A DNA stretch of 64,000 bases. Origin: Polytrichum commune (lineage: Eukaryota; Streptophyta; Polytrichopsida; Polytrichales; Polytrichaceae). Location: NCBI GenBank assembly GCA_950295325.1, contig OX485806.1, forward strand, positions 49,781,169-49,845,168, in the 5' to 3' direction. Positions 34,383 through 44,336 of the stretch are shown here, piece by piece. A model generated the notes under the pieces. That model saw only the letters and a list, made by a program, of their open reading frames with translations. It made no database searches and was not told the DNA's origin. A program made the position numbers and the translations under genes. The first letter of the stretch is position 1, and each line of letters begins with the position of its first letter.

Positions 34383-35480
34383 CTAATCATGACCATTAAC
34401 GGCCATGGAGTGGGAGGCTTTCCGACAACGAGGACAAATCCAATTGCTAGAAGGAAGAGTCAAAAGGGGAGGTGTCAAACATGCCATGTGCCATCCACGT
34501 TGACAATGGTCGCACAATAACATCGTTACAGCTCCTTTCTTCTCTCCACACACATAACAAGGCAGACCCTGTGGTACAACCGCCAACTCGGGATGCACAG
34601 AGCCATCGATGGGAAGATGACATAGAGCACAATTCTTTGAATGCTCACGACATTCCCGTCCATCCTTGCCTTCAAGCAATAATATACCACTTGGTAAAAC
34701 ATCTTTTACCCGCAAAATTGTGCGCCCAGTCTTGACATCCAATGTCGTAGGCGCCTCCCGTTGCAAGTAAACATAATCCCCCTTGGAAAATCTACGAACC
34801 TGAGGTCGATAAGCTCCACTGCGGATCCGGGCATACCGTAATGTATCACAATGCTGAGCTATATTTAAGTTCTCCATGGCCATAGGGATGGCCTTTTGAA
34901 AGAATTCTGCTCGGTCATGAAGATATTGAGCCCAAACATCTGGATCATCCAAGTCTACCACAGGAGCCAATTTCTCTCGCACAGAGCTAGGTAAAATTGG
35001 TTCCCGTCCATACAAGAGTTGGTAAGGACTATAGGATGCCAAAGATGCTTGCGTGCTAAAACGGTAACCCATTGCTATCCATGGTAACATCAAGTCCCAA
35101 TCGCGATGGTTGCCATGAAACAACCCATACTTCCGTAAACCGCGCTTGACAGTCTGAACAATTTGTTCAGCTAAGCCATCTGCCTCAGGGTGATCTCTGG
35201 AAGTTGTTCGATGATCAATTAAAGCCTTAGTACACAAAGCCTCGAAAGATCCAAGAAATTCTCTCCCTTGATCCGTCAACACCTCTGCAGGTGCTCCAAA
35301 CCGTGCCAAAACTCGATCAAGAAATGCCATAGCCGCCAATTCTGAGGAATTTTGGGAAAGAGCCACGAGTTCAATTCACTTACTAAAATGCTTCACCATC
35401 ACAAGTACATACTTTGCCCCACGTGGAGTGATAGTAAGCGGTCCGGCAAAATCCAAAGACCAACGATATCCCAAGCCCAT
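34383..35480 (-). pseudogene. Integrase core and C-terminal PHD finger
   Basis: The core follows the zinc region encoded just upstream. The catalytic Asp lies in SLDFAGP (about 35450), the second Asp in LTDQGREF (about 35270), and the Glu in ADGLAEQIVQ (about 35165). A stop (TGA) sits at 35376 within the core, at a position usually occupied by Trp in this family. After a basic C-terminal region (FSKGDYVYL) come NCALCHLP and then a canonical PHD finger, Cys4-His-Cys3: CYVC, LLCDHCQRGWHMAC, WICPRCR (34418-34562). The end of the ORF is at 34383. The PHD finger takes the place of the chromodomain of chromoviruses. Binding to a modified histone tail and a role in target choice are inferred from the fold, not shown. 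Confidence 0.9.
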
Positions 35481-37526
35481 AATAGGTAAAGGCTGAAGTT
35501 GAGGTAATAAAGTATTAAAACTTGACCTGACCCGGTCACATACTTCACACCTAGAAACATAAGTGGCAACCTGTTGATACATACCAGTCCACCAATATTG
35601 GTTGCGCAACATAGAGTGTGTCCTTCGCACTCCAAAATGTCCAAGCTCCTCGTGCACTTGCCGCACTAAAAAAACTCTTTGATTTAGCCTTAGAACGATG
35701 CGCCTTGTTCCGTTCGGCCACACACGAAATAACAAGCCGTTTGCCCAACAAAACCTTGTTATTCGATGGCTAACTCTATCTCGCTCCATAGCAGATAGTC
35801 CAAGAAGAAATATCCCTTGTTGAAGTTTGTGCAAGACCGCATGGTCTTCCCACACATCACTAACAACGAGAGATTTATCAACCTCCTCATCTTGTTCTTC
35901 CACAATGATCTCAGCAGCGAATCCCGACATCATTGTAAGATATGTAGCAGCGTGCCAACCCGGCACTGCCTCACGATTACAATATCCATGCCACCTGGCT
36001 CCAGTTAAATCCTCATCTGAAGGACTTGGATTGCGAGACAATCCGTCTGCATCCAAGTTGGCAATTCCTGCTCGGTGAACAACTTCAAAGTCATATTCTT
36101 GAAGTAACAATGCCCACCTAGCAAGTTTCCCGGTGAGTTTATCTGATTCCATAAACCATTTTAAAGGCTGATGATCAGTCACCAAAGTAAACTTTTGCCC
36201 ATACAAATAAGGTCGAAAATGTGCAATGGCCCAAACGGCCGCCAAGGCCTCGCCTTCATAAGAAGAATAATTAGATTCAGCATTATTATTGCTTCTAGAT
36301 GCATAACCCACCACATATTCTTTTTCCTCTTCATCTTTCTGTGTCAATACCGCTCCCAATCCCACTACACTCCAATCCGTGTGCAATTGAAAAGCTCTAG
36401 ACACATCCGGGCGTCAAAGCACTGGCGCTGAACCGAGCCTCTGCTTCAATGTATCAAATGCGTGTTGTTGTTCCCGACTCCAAATTCATGGTTGGTCTTT
36501 CCCCGTGAGAATGGTGAGAGGTTTGGCAATCAAACTAAAGTTTTTGACAAACCTTCTGTAATAATTTGCCAATCCTAGAAATGCCCGAAGTCGTGGTACA
36601 TCACTAGGAGCGGGAATTTTGTGCAAAGCATCCACCTTTGCTTGTTGCACACCAAGACCGCCAGGAACAATCATGTGGCTTAAATAGGGCAATCGATCAT
36701 GGAAAAACTTACATTTGCCATGATGTAATCGGAGTTCCCACCGTTGTAGTCGTTCAAATACCGCTTGCAAATGTTTCACATGATCCTGTGGACTATTATT
36801 AAAGATGATAACATCATCAATGTAACATCTAGCAAACGGTAAACCAGCCAATAATTGATCCATCACCCGTTGAAATTCAGCTGGTGCATTCTTAAGACCA
36901 AATGGCAAAAATTTCCAATGATAAAGTTGATCATTGTCATCTTTATCAATTCCCCAAAATGCGGTCTTCACCCGATCACCCAACAACAAAGGTAATTGAT
37001 GATAACCAGACCTCAAATCCAGAGTGCTGAAGATTCTAGCAAATCCCAGTGCATCAAACAATTCCTCTGGCATCGGCATTGAATACCGATCCGACTTGGT
37101 CTTGCGGTTGACTGGACGATAATCACCACACATCCGTTTTTCCGTCCAGTTGCCAAAGATATCTTTCTTTGAATGCATAACCGTGGCACAAGCGTACTCT
37201 CCATTGGAAAGTTCAATCAATTCCGCTGCCAATAATTCTTGACATCGAGTTTGAACATCCAACCTTTCAGCTGTACTAAGTCTGTACGGCCGTCTGAAAA
37301 TAGGATGGTCGTCCTCGAGTTGAATACGAACATGTTTACCTTTATATCCTTCAAGATCATGAAGACTAAAGGCAAAACAATTACGGTAAGAGCGAATAAA
37401 TGCCCGTACCTTTCGTGCTTCGACACCAGTAAGTTTTGGCCCCACTTCAATTGGCCAATCGTCAAACTCCGTGGTTTCCTTCTTCATAGAAGGATTGCCA
37501 CTTGGTGCCAGCACAACCTGTGATTG
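35481..37526 (-). pseudogene. Reverse transcriptase, RNase H and integrase zinc region
   Basis: RT has the expected order: a KKDIFGNWTEKRMCGDYRPVN block, FSTLDLRSGYHQ, FLPFGLKNAPAEFQRVMD, and catalytic CYIDDVIIF (about 36808-36830), then FLGLANYYRRFV. RNase H follows with QLHTDWS (catalytic Asp), SSYEGEALAAVWA, TDHQPLKWF and LDADGLSR. The His2Cys2 zinc region reads HEELGHFGVRRTH ... CEVCDRV (about 35545-35690). Stops are at 36486 (TGA) and 36414 (TGA), both between RT and RNase H. The reading frame is otherwise continuous with the methyltransferase part upstream. The domains are full length, so the parent element was probably functional. Confidence 0.92.
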
Positions 37527-37529
37527 CTA

Positions 37530-37869
37530 GTCCGTGGAGAGGGCAACACCTTTGCCCCCATCATTTGAACTTGAATCCAAATGCGTATCCTCTCCACTAC
37601 AATCAGTTTGTGTAGCTAAATAGCTACCCACATATGAAGTGTCAACAAGAAATAGAAGTGGAAACATTTTATGGGCCTCCAACTTCCCAAAATCTTGGGC
37701 CAAAGCTGAAAAAACACGTTGGGCTCGAAACTCTTCCACAACCTGTTGCTTCAAAGAAAATAATTCCTCGGTGTCATTGACCTCTATGTGATCCTTGGAT
37801 TGCGGCTCCATTGCCCCCTGACTATTGTTCTCTGCCCTCAGAGGAAGCAATTGGTCATCCATACGTTGT
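37530..37869 (-). pseudogene. Linker between methyltransferase and RT
   Basis: About 113 codons in the same frame show no recognised domain. It contains an acidic, helical stretch (NDTEELFSLKQQVVEEFRAQ) and ends in a Ser/Asp/Gly-rich tail. It may be a flexible connector or a cleavage region between the methyltransferase and RT products. The stop at 37527 (TAG) closes it. Confidence 0.6.
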
Positions 37870-38960
37870 TGAGCAGCAAGACAAATTCCAATTATCCACA
37901 CAATGCTATTGAGATCCATAGCTTGTCCCAATAGGAAACGTCTCTGACCTTCCTGAAGCCCATGAGCAGCCGTGGTGCCTGTATGAAAACCCATGGCTCG
38001 TTCCCGCTCATCTGCCGTAGGCTCATCATGAGTTTGGGATTTTTAATCCCAAACCATGTCTGGTCCATGAGATCGAAATGCAAAAGATTGTGGATATGTC
38101 ACAAAAGTTGGTAGTGCATCTCTCGGAATTCCCACCTTGTTAATTAATGCAAATAGCAATGTGTCATCCTTGGTAACTGCCAAAGAAACACGATGAGCAT
38201 CTAAAATGTCATCCACCTTGCGATTCATAAGGCGGAGAATGCGGGCGATCGCCGCTGAAAGCACCTGAGGTGATACCAAATTGGTCCAAAACCAACGAGG
38301 CCGATGAGCAAAAGATCCCAAGGATGCAGCATCCAGAAATGTTGGAGTACCCAGAATTTGGTTAATGTACTCACCATCCTTCACCACTTTGTGCTGTGTA
38401 TCACCCAATAATGGCACATTTTCAAAAATGTACCCTGGCGGAGTTGATTGGTGGGTAAACCACCATTGTATCAATCGCATCAAATCCGCGAACAAACTAG
38501 ACCTAGGATCATCCAAACCCTGGCCAGTTCCTACCCGTGAATGGCCTTGACAAGGCCATCCTGCAATAATTAAATCCACGTGGCCCAATCTTCTCAAATC
38601 CTCATCACTAATCATAGTGACATCTTGAGGAAGTTGACCACAACATCCAAGAATGGTAGTGGCTGACAATTGTGCGGGGTACCTCAACAACAATTGTTGA
38701 ATGTGGTGTCGGACGGCTCTATTGGCTGCATATCCATTATCCACATGAATATATCGCCTAACTGTAATCCCAGCCGCCAACACTGCCGCCAAACCTGTGC
38801 CAATGCTCCCAAAGATTTCTACAAGGACAATACCTTCAGGTGGTGATTGCCAACGGATGGGTTGAGCAAAAGAAAATGAAGATGACGTTGGAGGCGTCTC
38901 TCCAAGCCCCAAGTCCGCTACAATGTGTCGACAATGGTCGGATAACTCTTTAGGGGTACG
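37870..38960 (-). pseudogene. C5-cytosine DNA methyltransferase domain within pol
   Basis: The domain shows nearly the full set of C5-methyltransferase motifs in canonical order. Motif I (AdoMet site) is LVEIFGSIGTGLAA (about 38808-38837). Motif II is IHVDNGYA. Motif IV has the catalytic Cys in GWPCQGHSRVG (about 38546-38556). Motif VI is IFENVP (about 38411-38433). Motif VIII is HRPRWFW. Motif IX is ERERAMGFHTGTT and motif X is RRFLLGQAMDLNSIVWIIG (about 37900-38000). The order I to X is not the rearranged order of plant DRM enzymes. A TAA at 38043 separates motif VIII from IX/X, and a TGA at 38961 lies just before the domain. Length, about 330 residues, fits a bare catalytic domain with a short target-recognition region. 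It would transfer methyl groups from AdoMet to cytosine in DNA. Whether it acts on the element's own cDNA is inference. Confidence 0.9.
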
Positions 38961-39023
38961 TCATGGTGGAGGTGGATCCTTGAAATGTCGAGCAGGAATT
39001 TGTAAAGTTGGCAAATTTTGTTG

Positions 39024-40283
39024 TTATGTTGTATTACAAGCGTAGTCCAATGTTTCCTCCAACAAAACTGGAGCACAAGGCAAATCCGCAACTGAACCAC
39101 TGCAACCAAACATTGCCTCCGCAACCATAGTCATAGAAGTAGCTGCAAATGCTACCGGAATAAATACCTTCCTGCCATCTCCAGAAGACCATCCCGGTCT
39201 AATCCATGCCTCTTCAGTCCAATTATCCAAACCAAAGCCAAGTGGATAAAGAGCTTGCTGACCAACAAGTATATCATAGTTGGTAGCATTAGTAACAACA
39301 CACTTCATTAACAAATGAGTGTAGGTAGGTCCTGCCCCCACATTAAAAATCAAACGTAGAGGTGCCTTGGTGTAACCTGTTGCACGTTCAGTGCCCCCTA
39401 CTGAAGTCACAATTGTGAATGGACAAGGAACTAAGTTTGCTGGCGTCAATCCAAGACTGTCAGCAAATCCTTTGCCAATCATAACCGGTTGAGCACCGGA
39501 ATCCATCATAACTCTCAGTGGTGTAGCACGAATAGTAGGCATATCCGTGCGTGAAACGACAAACAAAGATTTGTCGTTCATCAGTCGTACAACTCCAGGT
39601 TGCAAATTATACCGCTCGCGAGCAGGCCTTGCAGAAATATCTGCAAGATATGCCGCTCCTGCTGCATAATTCGAAAAGGACGTGTCCACTGCTGAAATTG
39701 TTGATGGATTAATATCAGTGTGCTTACCAAAAGCAATGATCGCCGCATCCGCAAGGCTCGCTCGCAAATTGGCTAAGTCCTCCACCTCCTCAGCCACAGT
39801 TACGTCAACAACAGCTTGGGACACTTGAAGGGATGGCAAATCCGCCTTACCTTCTAACATTCTCCCAACTAAATGGAAAACTCCAGCAGGCTTGAAATCT
39901 GGAGCCATCAACTCTGAACCCGAGAAAATTGGCATATAGAGAATTTTATATGCCAATGTCTGCGTAACATCCTTCGAGATGGAATCTCCATCTCTCAAAG
40001 GTACAGGGTTTTTAGTCCCAACAACAGTGGTGTCTACCAATCCAAATGAGAGAGGTAAACGTGCTTGACCAACTTGATCCGCTGGTCCAGCATGGCGAGG
40101 ATGTGACACCTCGTTGCTACCACCACTTGTAGAAGCCACCGCATTTGCCAATGTTTGTGATTGCGTAGAAGCCGCAGCCACCACCTCTCCAGATGCCCCA
40201 AACATATACATGTCCGCACCCGAGGTGCCACCACCTGCATGCGGCTCAGAAATTTGAGCGAAAGATGCAGAAGATTTGAGCTT
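39024..40283 (-). pseudogene. Aspartic protease region
   Basis: The open frame contains the retropepsin active site as VMMDSGAQPVMIG (about 39490-39515), followed by a FADSLGL segment, a Thr/Gly-rich flap-like stretch and a C-terminal NYDILVGQQALYPLGF. This is the usual 'ILG' helix-strand of gypsy proteases. The N-terminal 200 codons are Ala/Ser-rich with no motif. The next in-frame stop is TAA at 39024. The upstream stop at 40284 separates it from Gag, where a readthrough or fusion would have been needed in the parent. Confidence 0.8.
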
Positions 40284-41624
40284 TTACTCAAGCTCTGCCA
40301 CCTTAGCCTCAAGACTCTGCTCCCTTGGAGATTTGCCAGTGACATAACTGGCAGGCCGCATCTCAGGCTGAAGTTGGAAACAATGATCCACATCGTGATT
40401 AGTGCCACCACAATGGTTACATTTCAATTGTCTCTTCTTAGAATTGTCCCCTGCTTTTACTGGTTCTATCTTTTGTTTTAATTTTCCCAAAGGCTGGGTT
40501 TTCTTCTTCTTAGGACAATTGGGATCATTCTTCGAATGACCAGCTTCTCCACAACCCCAACAATGCAAAATCTTTTGCTCCTTAACGGTTTGAATCTCAG
40601 CTAAACTACTAGTAGCTGTCACAATTCTTCTTGATTTCGTACTCTCTGTCATCCAAGATACCATGTCTGTGGCATCGCGTTGACAGAGAGCCCGATCACA
40701 TCTCTCAACCACGGCAAACGCTTGTGCAAGCGTAGCTCTGCCTTCGTAGTCGAGGATAATCCGAGGTGATGCCAACTCAAATAGCCGCTTGTCAATCTTA
40801 GACAAAAAGATTTTGACAAGTTGACTCTCAGCAAAAACACCTCCCGACTCAACAGCAAAGCGTGCGAGTCGCGTATACATGGTCCGTGGAGTGTCATCCT
40901 TCTCTCGGCGGAAATCCTGAATGCGCTGCATCTGGTCTCGCCGAAATCCACCATACTCCACCTCCAAATGTGCGACAAATTCAGAAAGGGGATTAAATGG
41001 AGGTGGTGGACCAACAGCCGTCAATGCTGCATGTGTAGCACGTGCCATCCGTGAAAGGGTAGCCGTGCTACTGCCAACCACTATTGGCCCAAGTGCCAGT
41101 TCTTGGTCCTTAGACTCCTCCGATGGATCCTCCTCCTTTAAGGTGGGTGGAGCTAAGGTAGCAACCGCCCCATCTTTAAGGGCTGAAATAAGCTCAACCC
41201 GAGCCTCCCAATACTGCTCCACCTCCCGAAGTTGTCGCTGATGACCCTCTGTCCAGCGTTCATAAGTTTGGAGTGCCTCATACTCCAAATGCTGAGGCAG
41301 AAGTTCAAAGGCATACCAATCATTGAAATTGGAAGACCTTTGACGTTTCTCTTTAATCCAGGTACGAAACCGGAGTTTCCAATCGGGCAAGGAAATGCCC
41401 CCAGCTCGACCTGAAAACCGATCACGCACTGAATTGTGGCGATCGTCCTCCATTTCGTCGAACGTGCCGACACTCCAAATCCGAAGCCTACTAGTAGTGT
41501 CCAACGCCGAAATAGGCTCAAAAGCCTCGTTGGTATCTACCTCTGGCTCAAGATTTGTGGTATGCACGTCCTCCAAGTAATCTGGTGATGGAGATCGATA
41601 ATATCGGCTCCTAGTTTGCACCAT
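40284..41624 (-). pseudogene. Gag with two zinc knuckles
   Basis: The 446-codon frame begins MVQTRSRYYRSPSP. The middle is a capsid-like helical domain (a YGGFRRDQMQRIQDFRRE segment and a FVAHLEVEYG segment, as in gypsy Gag). The C-terminus has two CCHC-type knuckles: CWGCGEAGHSKNDPNC, with spacing 2-4-6 instead of the usual 2-4-4, and CNHCGGTNHDVDHC with normal spacing. A Lys-rich linker joins them. The frame ends in TAA at 40284, after which the same frame continues into the protease region. Gag would form the particle and bind element RNA. Confidence 0.88.
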
Positions 41625-41790
41625 AAAATAATCACTTGAGTACCTGCAACTATCTACAAGGTAATGACAACCTGCACTTGTTGCGGGCTATCTAAATGGC
41701 AATCCCTTGCCAAATGCCAAGTGTTTATTTAGGCCCCCAGAATTCCAAAATTGTGCAAAGGTTTGAGATTGGTAATTAAAATTAAAAAAA

Positions 41791-42225
41791 TCAGCGTTGA
41801 AAATGTTAATTTCCAAGGTGATTATGGACTCCAATCAACAAACTAATTGCACCAATGGACTCCTAGGAAGATTTCACGCAAATTAGGCTCAAATTTCACT
41901 CCGTTCGGAGTTAATTTGCACCCAAAAACAAAAATCAGCGTTGAAAATGTTAATTTCCAAGGTGATTATGGACTCCAATCAACAAACTAATTGCACCAAT
42001 GGACTCCTAGGAAGATTTCACACAAATTAGGCTCAAATTTCACTCCGTTCGGAGTTAATTTGCTCCCAAAAACAAAAATCAGCGTTGAAATTAATAATTT
42101 CAGCAATGATTTTGAATTCCAATCAACAATCCAATTACACCATTGGATTCCTTGGCAAATTTCACACAAGATAGGCTCAAATTTCACTCCAATCGGAGCT
42201 AGTATGCCCCCAAATTTGAACCTCA
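41791..42225 (-). repeat. Three tandem copies (about 144 bp) in the element's 5' leader
   Basis: 'tcagcgttgaaa' starts copies at about 41791, 41934 and 42079. Copies 1 and 2 are nearly identical, while copy 3 is more diverged. They lie between the 5' LTR and Gag, in transcribed leader sequence. Confidence 0.88.
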
Positions 42226-42269
42226 AAGTTTGTGAGAATGGGATGCCAAGTTTGAAAGGTGAAAGTAAA

Positions 42270-42385
42270 AATGTGAAATAAAATAAATAAAAATAAAAAT
42301 AAAAATAATTGTTTTAATTAAACAAAAACAAAAACAAAATAAACAAAATAAACAAAAACAAAAACAAAAACAAATAAACAAATAA
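42270..42385 (-). repeat. A-rich simple-sequence tract in the leader
   Basis: Runs of 'aaataaa' and 'aaacaaa' units cover about 115 bases on the plus strand (U-rich in element RNA). Confidence 0.8.
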
Positions 42386-42486
42386 AGGTAAGGGCTTACC
42401 TTATGGGCTTGGCTGGCGCCGCCCGCCCGCCCCCGGCTTCAGGAACAGGAGCTCCAGGAGCTCCAAGAGCTCCAAGAGGGTCCGGT

Positions 42487-42510
42487 GAGCTCCGGATCGG
42501 TCCGGAGCTC
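42487..42510 (-). promoter_or_regulatory. Perfect 10-bp hairpin in the 5' leader RNA
   Basis: GAGCTCCGGA and TCCGGAGCTC flank the loop TCGG, giving a fully paired 10-bp GC-rich stem about 335 bases inside the 5' LTR. Nearby copies of GAGCTCC occur upstream. Position between LTR and Gag suggests a packaging or dimerisation structure, which is inference. Confidence 0.6.
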
Positions 42511-42843
42511 AACAAAAATTAAAAACAAATCGGATTTGAACTAAAAAAATTAAAACTAAAACTAAATCGGATTTGATTAAAAAAAATTAAACTTTGCTTC
42601 CACAATTTGCAAGCAAGAAAGATGTGACTTGAGATTCCATTTGGTCTCAAGATTCAACCATCAACAATTCAAGAAAACACAAAGACACAACAAAAGAGAT
42701 GTGGAGATTTTTCTCAAAATCTTCTTGAGGGTTGCAAGGAATTGCAAACTAAGCTTTCATACACTTGTATCATTCATTTGCTCCCACTACTGGGCTATTC
42801 TAGCTCAGAAATACAACCAAAAATGAAAAATAAGCCCAATTGT

Positions 42844-43283
42844 TGTCAAGTATGAGGGTTTCTCTCTCCAAGCTCAAGAAACTAAGAAGTCTTCTTACAA
42901 AGATTAAGAAACTCTAAAATTCACACACAAGAGTCAAGCTATCTCTCACTCCACGAAGGGAGAATCCAAGAGTGCAAGTGATGGAGAAAGAATGCAAAGG
43001 CTTTATTCATGATCTACTACACCATAGCCATAAGATAGCAACAACAAGCTCTCTCTCTCTCAAAACACACTCACAAGACTTGACTTGACAACAATGGCAA
43101 GTCAAGATGCCTTCCTCTCCACATAACCCCAATCCTATGTGGATTTCATCCATGGAGTGGATGAACAACTAACTAGGACTCCCAATGGAGTCCATAATCC
43201 ATCCAAACACACATGGACTCCTAATGGAGTCCATTTACTCCTAATTTGACGTGACTTGGCCCCCAATGTCGCCTCACGTGACA
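42844..43283 (-). repeat. 5' LTR of the methyltransferase element (440 bp)
   Basis: It runs TGTCAAG...GTGACA on the plus strand. Compared with the 3' LTR it lacks about 101 bases between TGT and CAAG, precisely the 108-bp end segment. The remaining 432 bases differ at six sites. Because reverse transcription normally makes both LTRs identical, the loss happened afterwards or during an aberrant integration. Confidence 0.85.
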
Positions 43284-43340
43284 GTGTGCCAACTACAAAT
43301 ATAGTTAACGAGGGCATCGACTCCATTTGGTCGGGGTAAG

Positions 43341-44336
43341 TGTCGTGCACCTCTCTATGAAGAATGCCCAAAACACCATGGACTCAAGGGGGATCCCAGA
43401 GTGACACCCGGGACTTATGGCACCATTGGTGAGAAAGCCCAAGTGATCCTAGTATGGGTGATGGCCCCGAGCGTTAGAAACTCCTCCCACCCACGGAAAC
43501 TAGGAGTCACGAGTGTAAGGCCATAAGCTATGGATAGCTTATGGAATGTTGATTTTAAAATGCTCAAGAACAACTTTAATCAAAGGTGTGAGCTAGGAGA
43601 TATGGCAATTTGAGTGGGGCACTATCCCGGGACAGAGCCTTGAGACAACAGTGGCCTGGGAGTGGCTCACGGGATTACCAAGCTTTCAATAGGCATAACT
43701 TCTTGAAATCTTGCTTGAATGGGGCAAGTGAGGGGTCCATTGGCATCTACGTGAAACGAAACTGATCATGAAATGATCGTATGTAAACATCAAAGATCAA
43801 ACAATGAAGTTATGTTGGTCTGAAGCTGCTGGGGGCTTCTAGCCCAAACGGTTAAGTAAAAAAATGTCTACTTGGCCCTAATTCTTGGTAGAGAGACAAA
43901 AGGTTTCTTAACAGTGGGGTAAGGGCCCTGCTAGAGATCCTAGATGCTTTATATGGGTGAGGTGGCATGGCCGGCCAAACCCACCCAAGGCCAAACGACA
44001 GGGCCTTCACGGGCATGGGTCCAACATGGGGTCATTGTTGCTTAGTATGGTTCAAGTTGTTATAGTGTTGCTCCAGTGTTGCTCTAGCAACACGATGATC
44101 AACTAAAGATTAAACTTTCATGAATGGAAATCCACATCTTACCATTGGTTATCGATGAAACAGTGAATCCTGAATGCAAGTATAGGAGGGTTGGTGCCCT
44201 TCCTATGAACGAAGAGGTCCACAGTATGGGGAGCTAACCATTTGCGTGGCAGAATGCGAAGGGTTAGTGCTCGTGACCCTTGCTAGAATTGAAAAATGAC
44301 CAAGTTGATTGTGGGTAGTTGTCGACGGTTGCGACA
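43341..44336 (+). repeat. Chromovirus 3' LTR
   Basis: It starts TGTCGTGCAC and ends GGTTGCGACA, 996 bases, collinear with the solo LTR at 26835-27807. A purine-rich GGTCGGGGTAAG directly precedes it and serves as the likely polypurine tract. Numerous substitutions relative to the solo LTR show age. Confidence 0.85.

Larger units (their letters stand above)
33408..43283 (-). mobile_element. Young Ty3/gypsy element encoding a DNA methyltransferase and a PHD finger
   Basis: The 9.9-kb element is flanked by the 4-bp duplication GTGT (33404-33407, 43284-43287). It has LTRs about 98.6% identical over 432 aligned bases (six differences, five of them transitions). On the minus strand it encodes Gag, protease, C5-methyltransferase, RT, RNase H, integrase and PHD finger in one frame (41624 to 34383). 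A polypurine tract (34058-34069) lies before the 3' LTR. No standard tRNA primer site was recognised after the 5' LTR. Eight in-frame stops indicate that this copy is defective. It is inserted in the 3' untranslated part of the older chromovirus. Confidence 0.9.
24383..44336 (+). mobile_element. Old chromovirus (Ty3/gypsy) with four nested insertions
   Basis: The order is: truncated 5' LTR (24383-25046), initiator-Met primer site (25049), decayed Gag-like repeats, protease/RT remnants, RNase H, integrase, chromodomain (about 32.5 kb), purine-rich tract near 33x/43.33 kb, and 3' LTR (43341-44336). Insertions are a MITE (24501-24786), a solo LTR (26835-27807), a DNA transposon (27826-30062) and a methyltransferase-bearing gypsy element (33408-43283). 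Removing the last joins 33407 to 43288 and places the 3' LTR 3' of the chromodomain, as expected. Pol is riddled with stops and frameshifts, so the element is dead. Confidence 0.75.

Noticed and set aside
37870-38960. Host methyltransferase gene (DRM or CMT) fragment inserted by chance
   Set aside because: The domain is in frame with protease upstream and RT downstream without splice remnants, and the element has defined LTRs and a target duplication. It belongs to the element.
34383-41624. Separate ORFs in this stretch as independent genes
   Set aside because: All lie in the same minus-strand frame and follow the Gag-protease-methyltransferase-RT-RNase H-integrase order, so they are pieces of one interrupted polyprotein.
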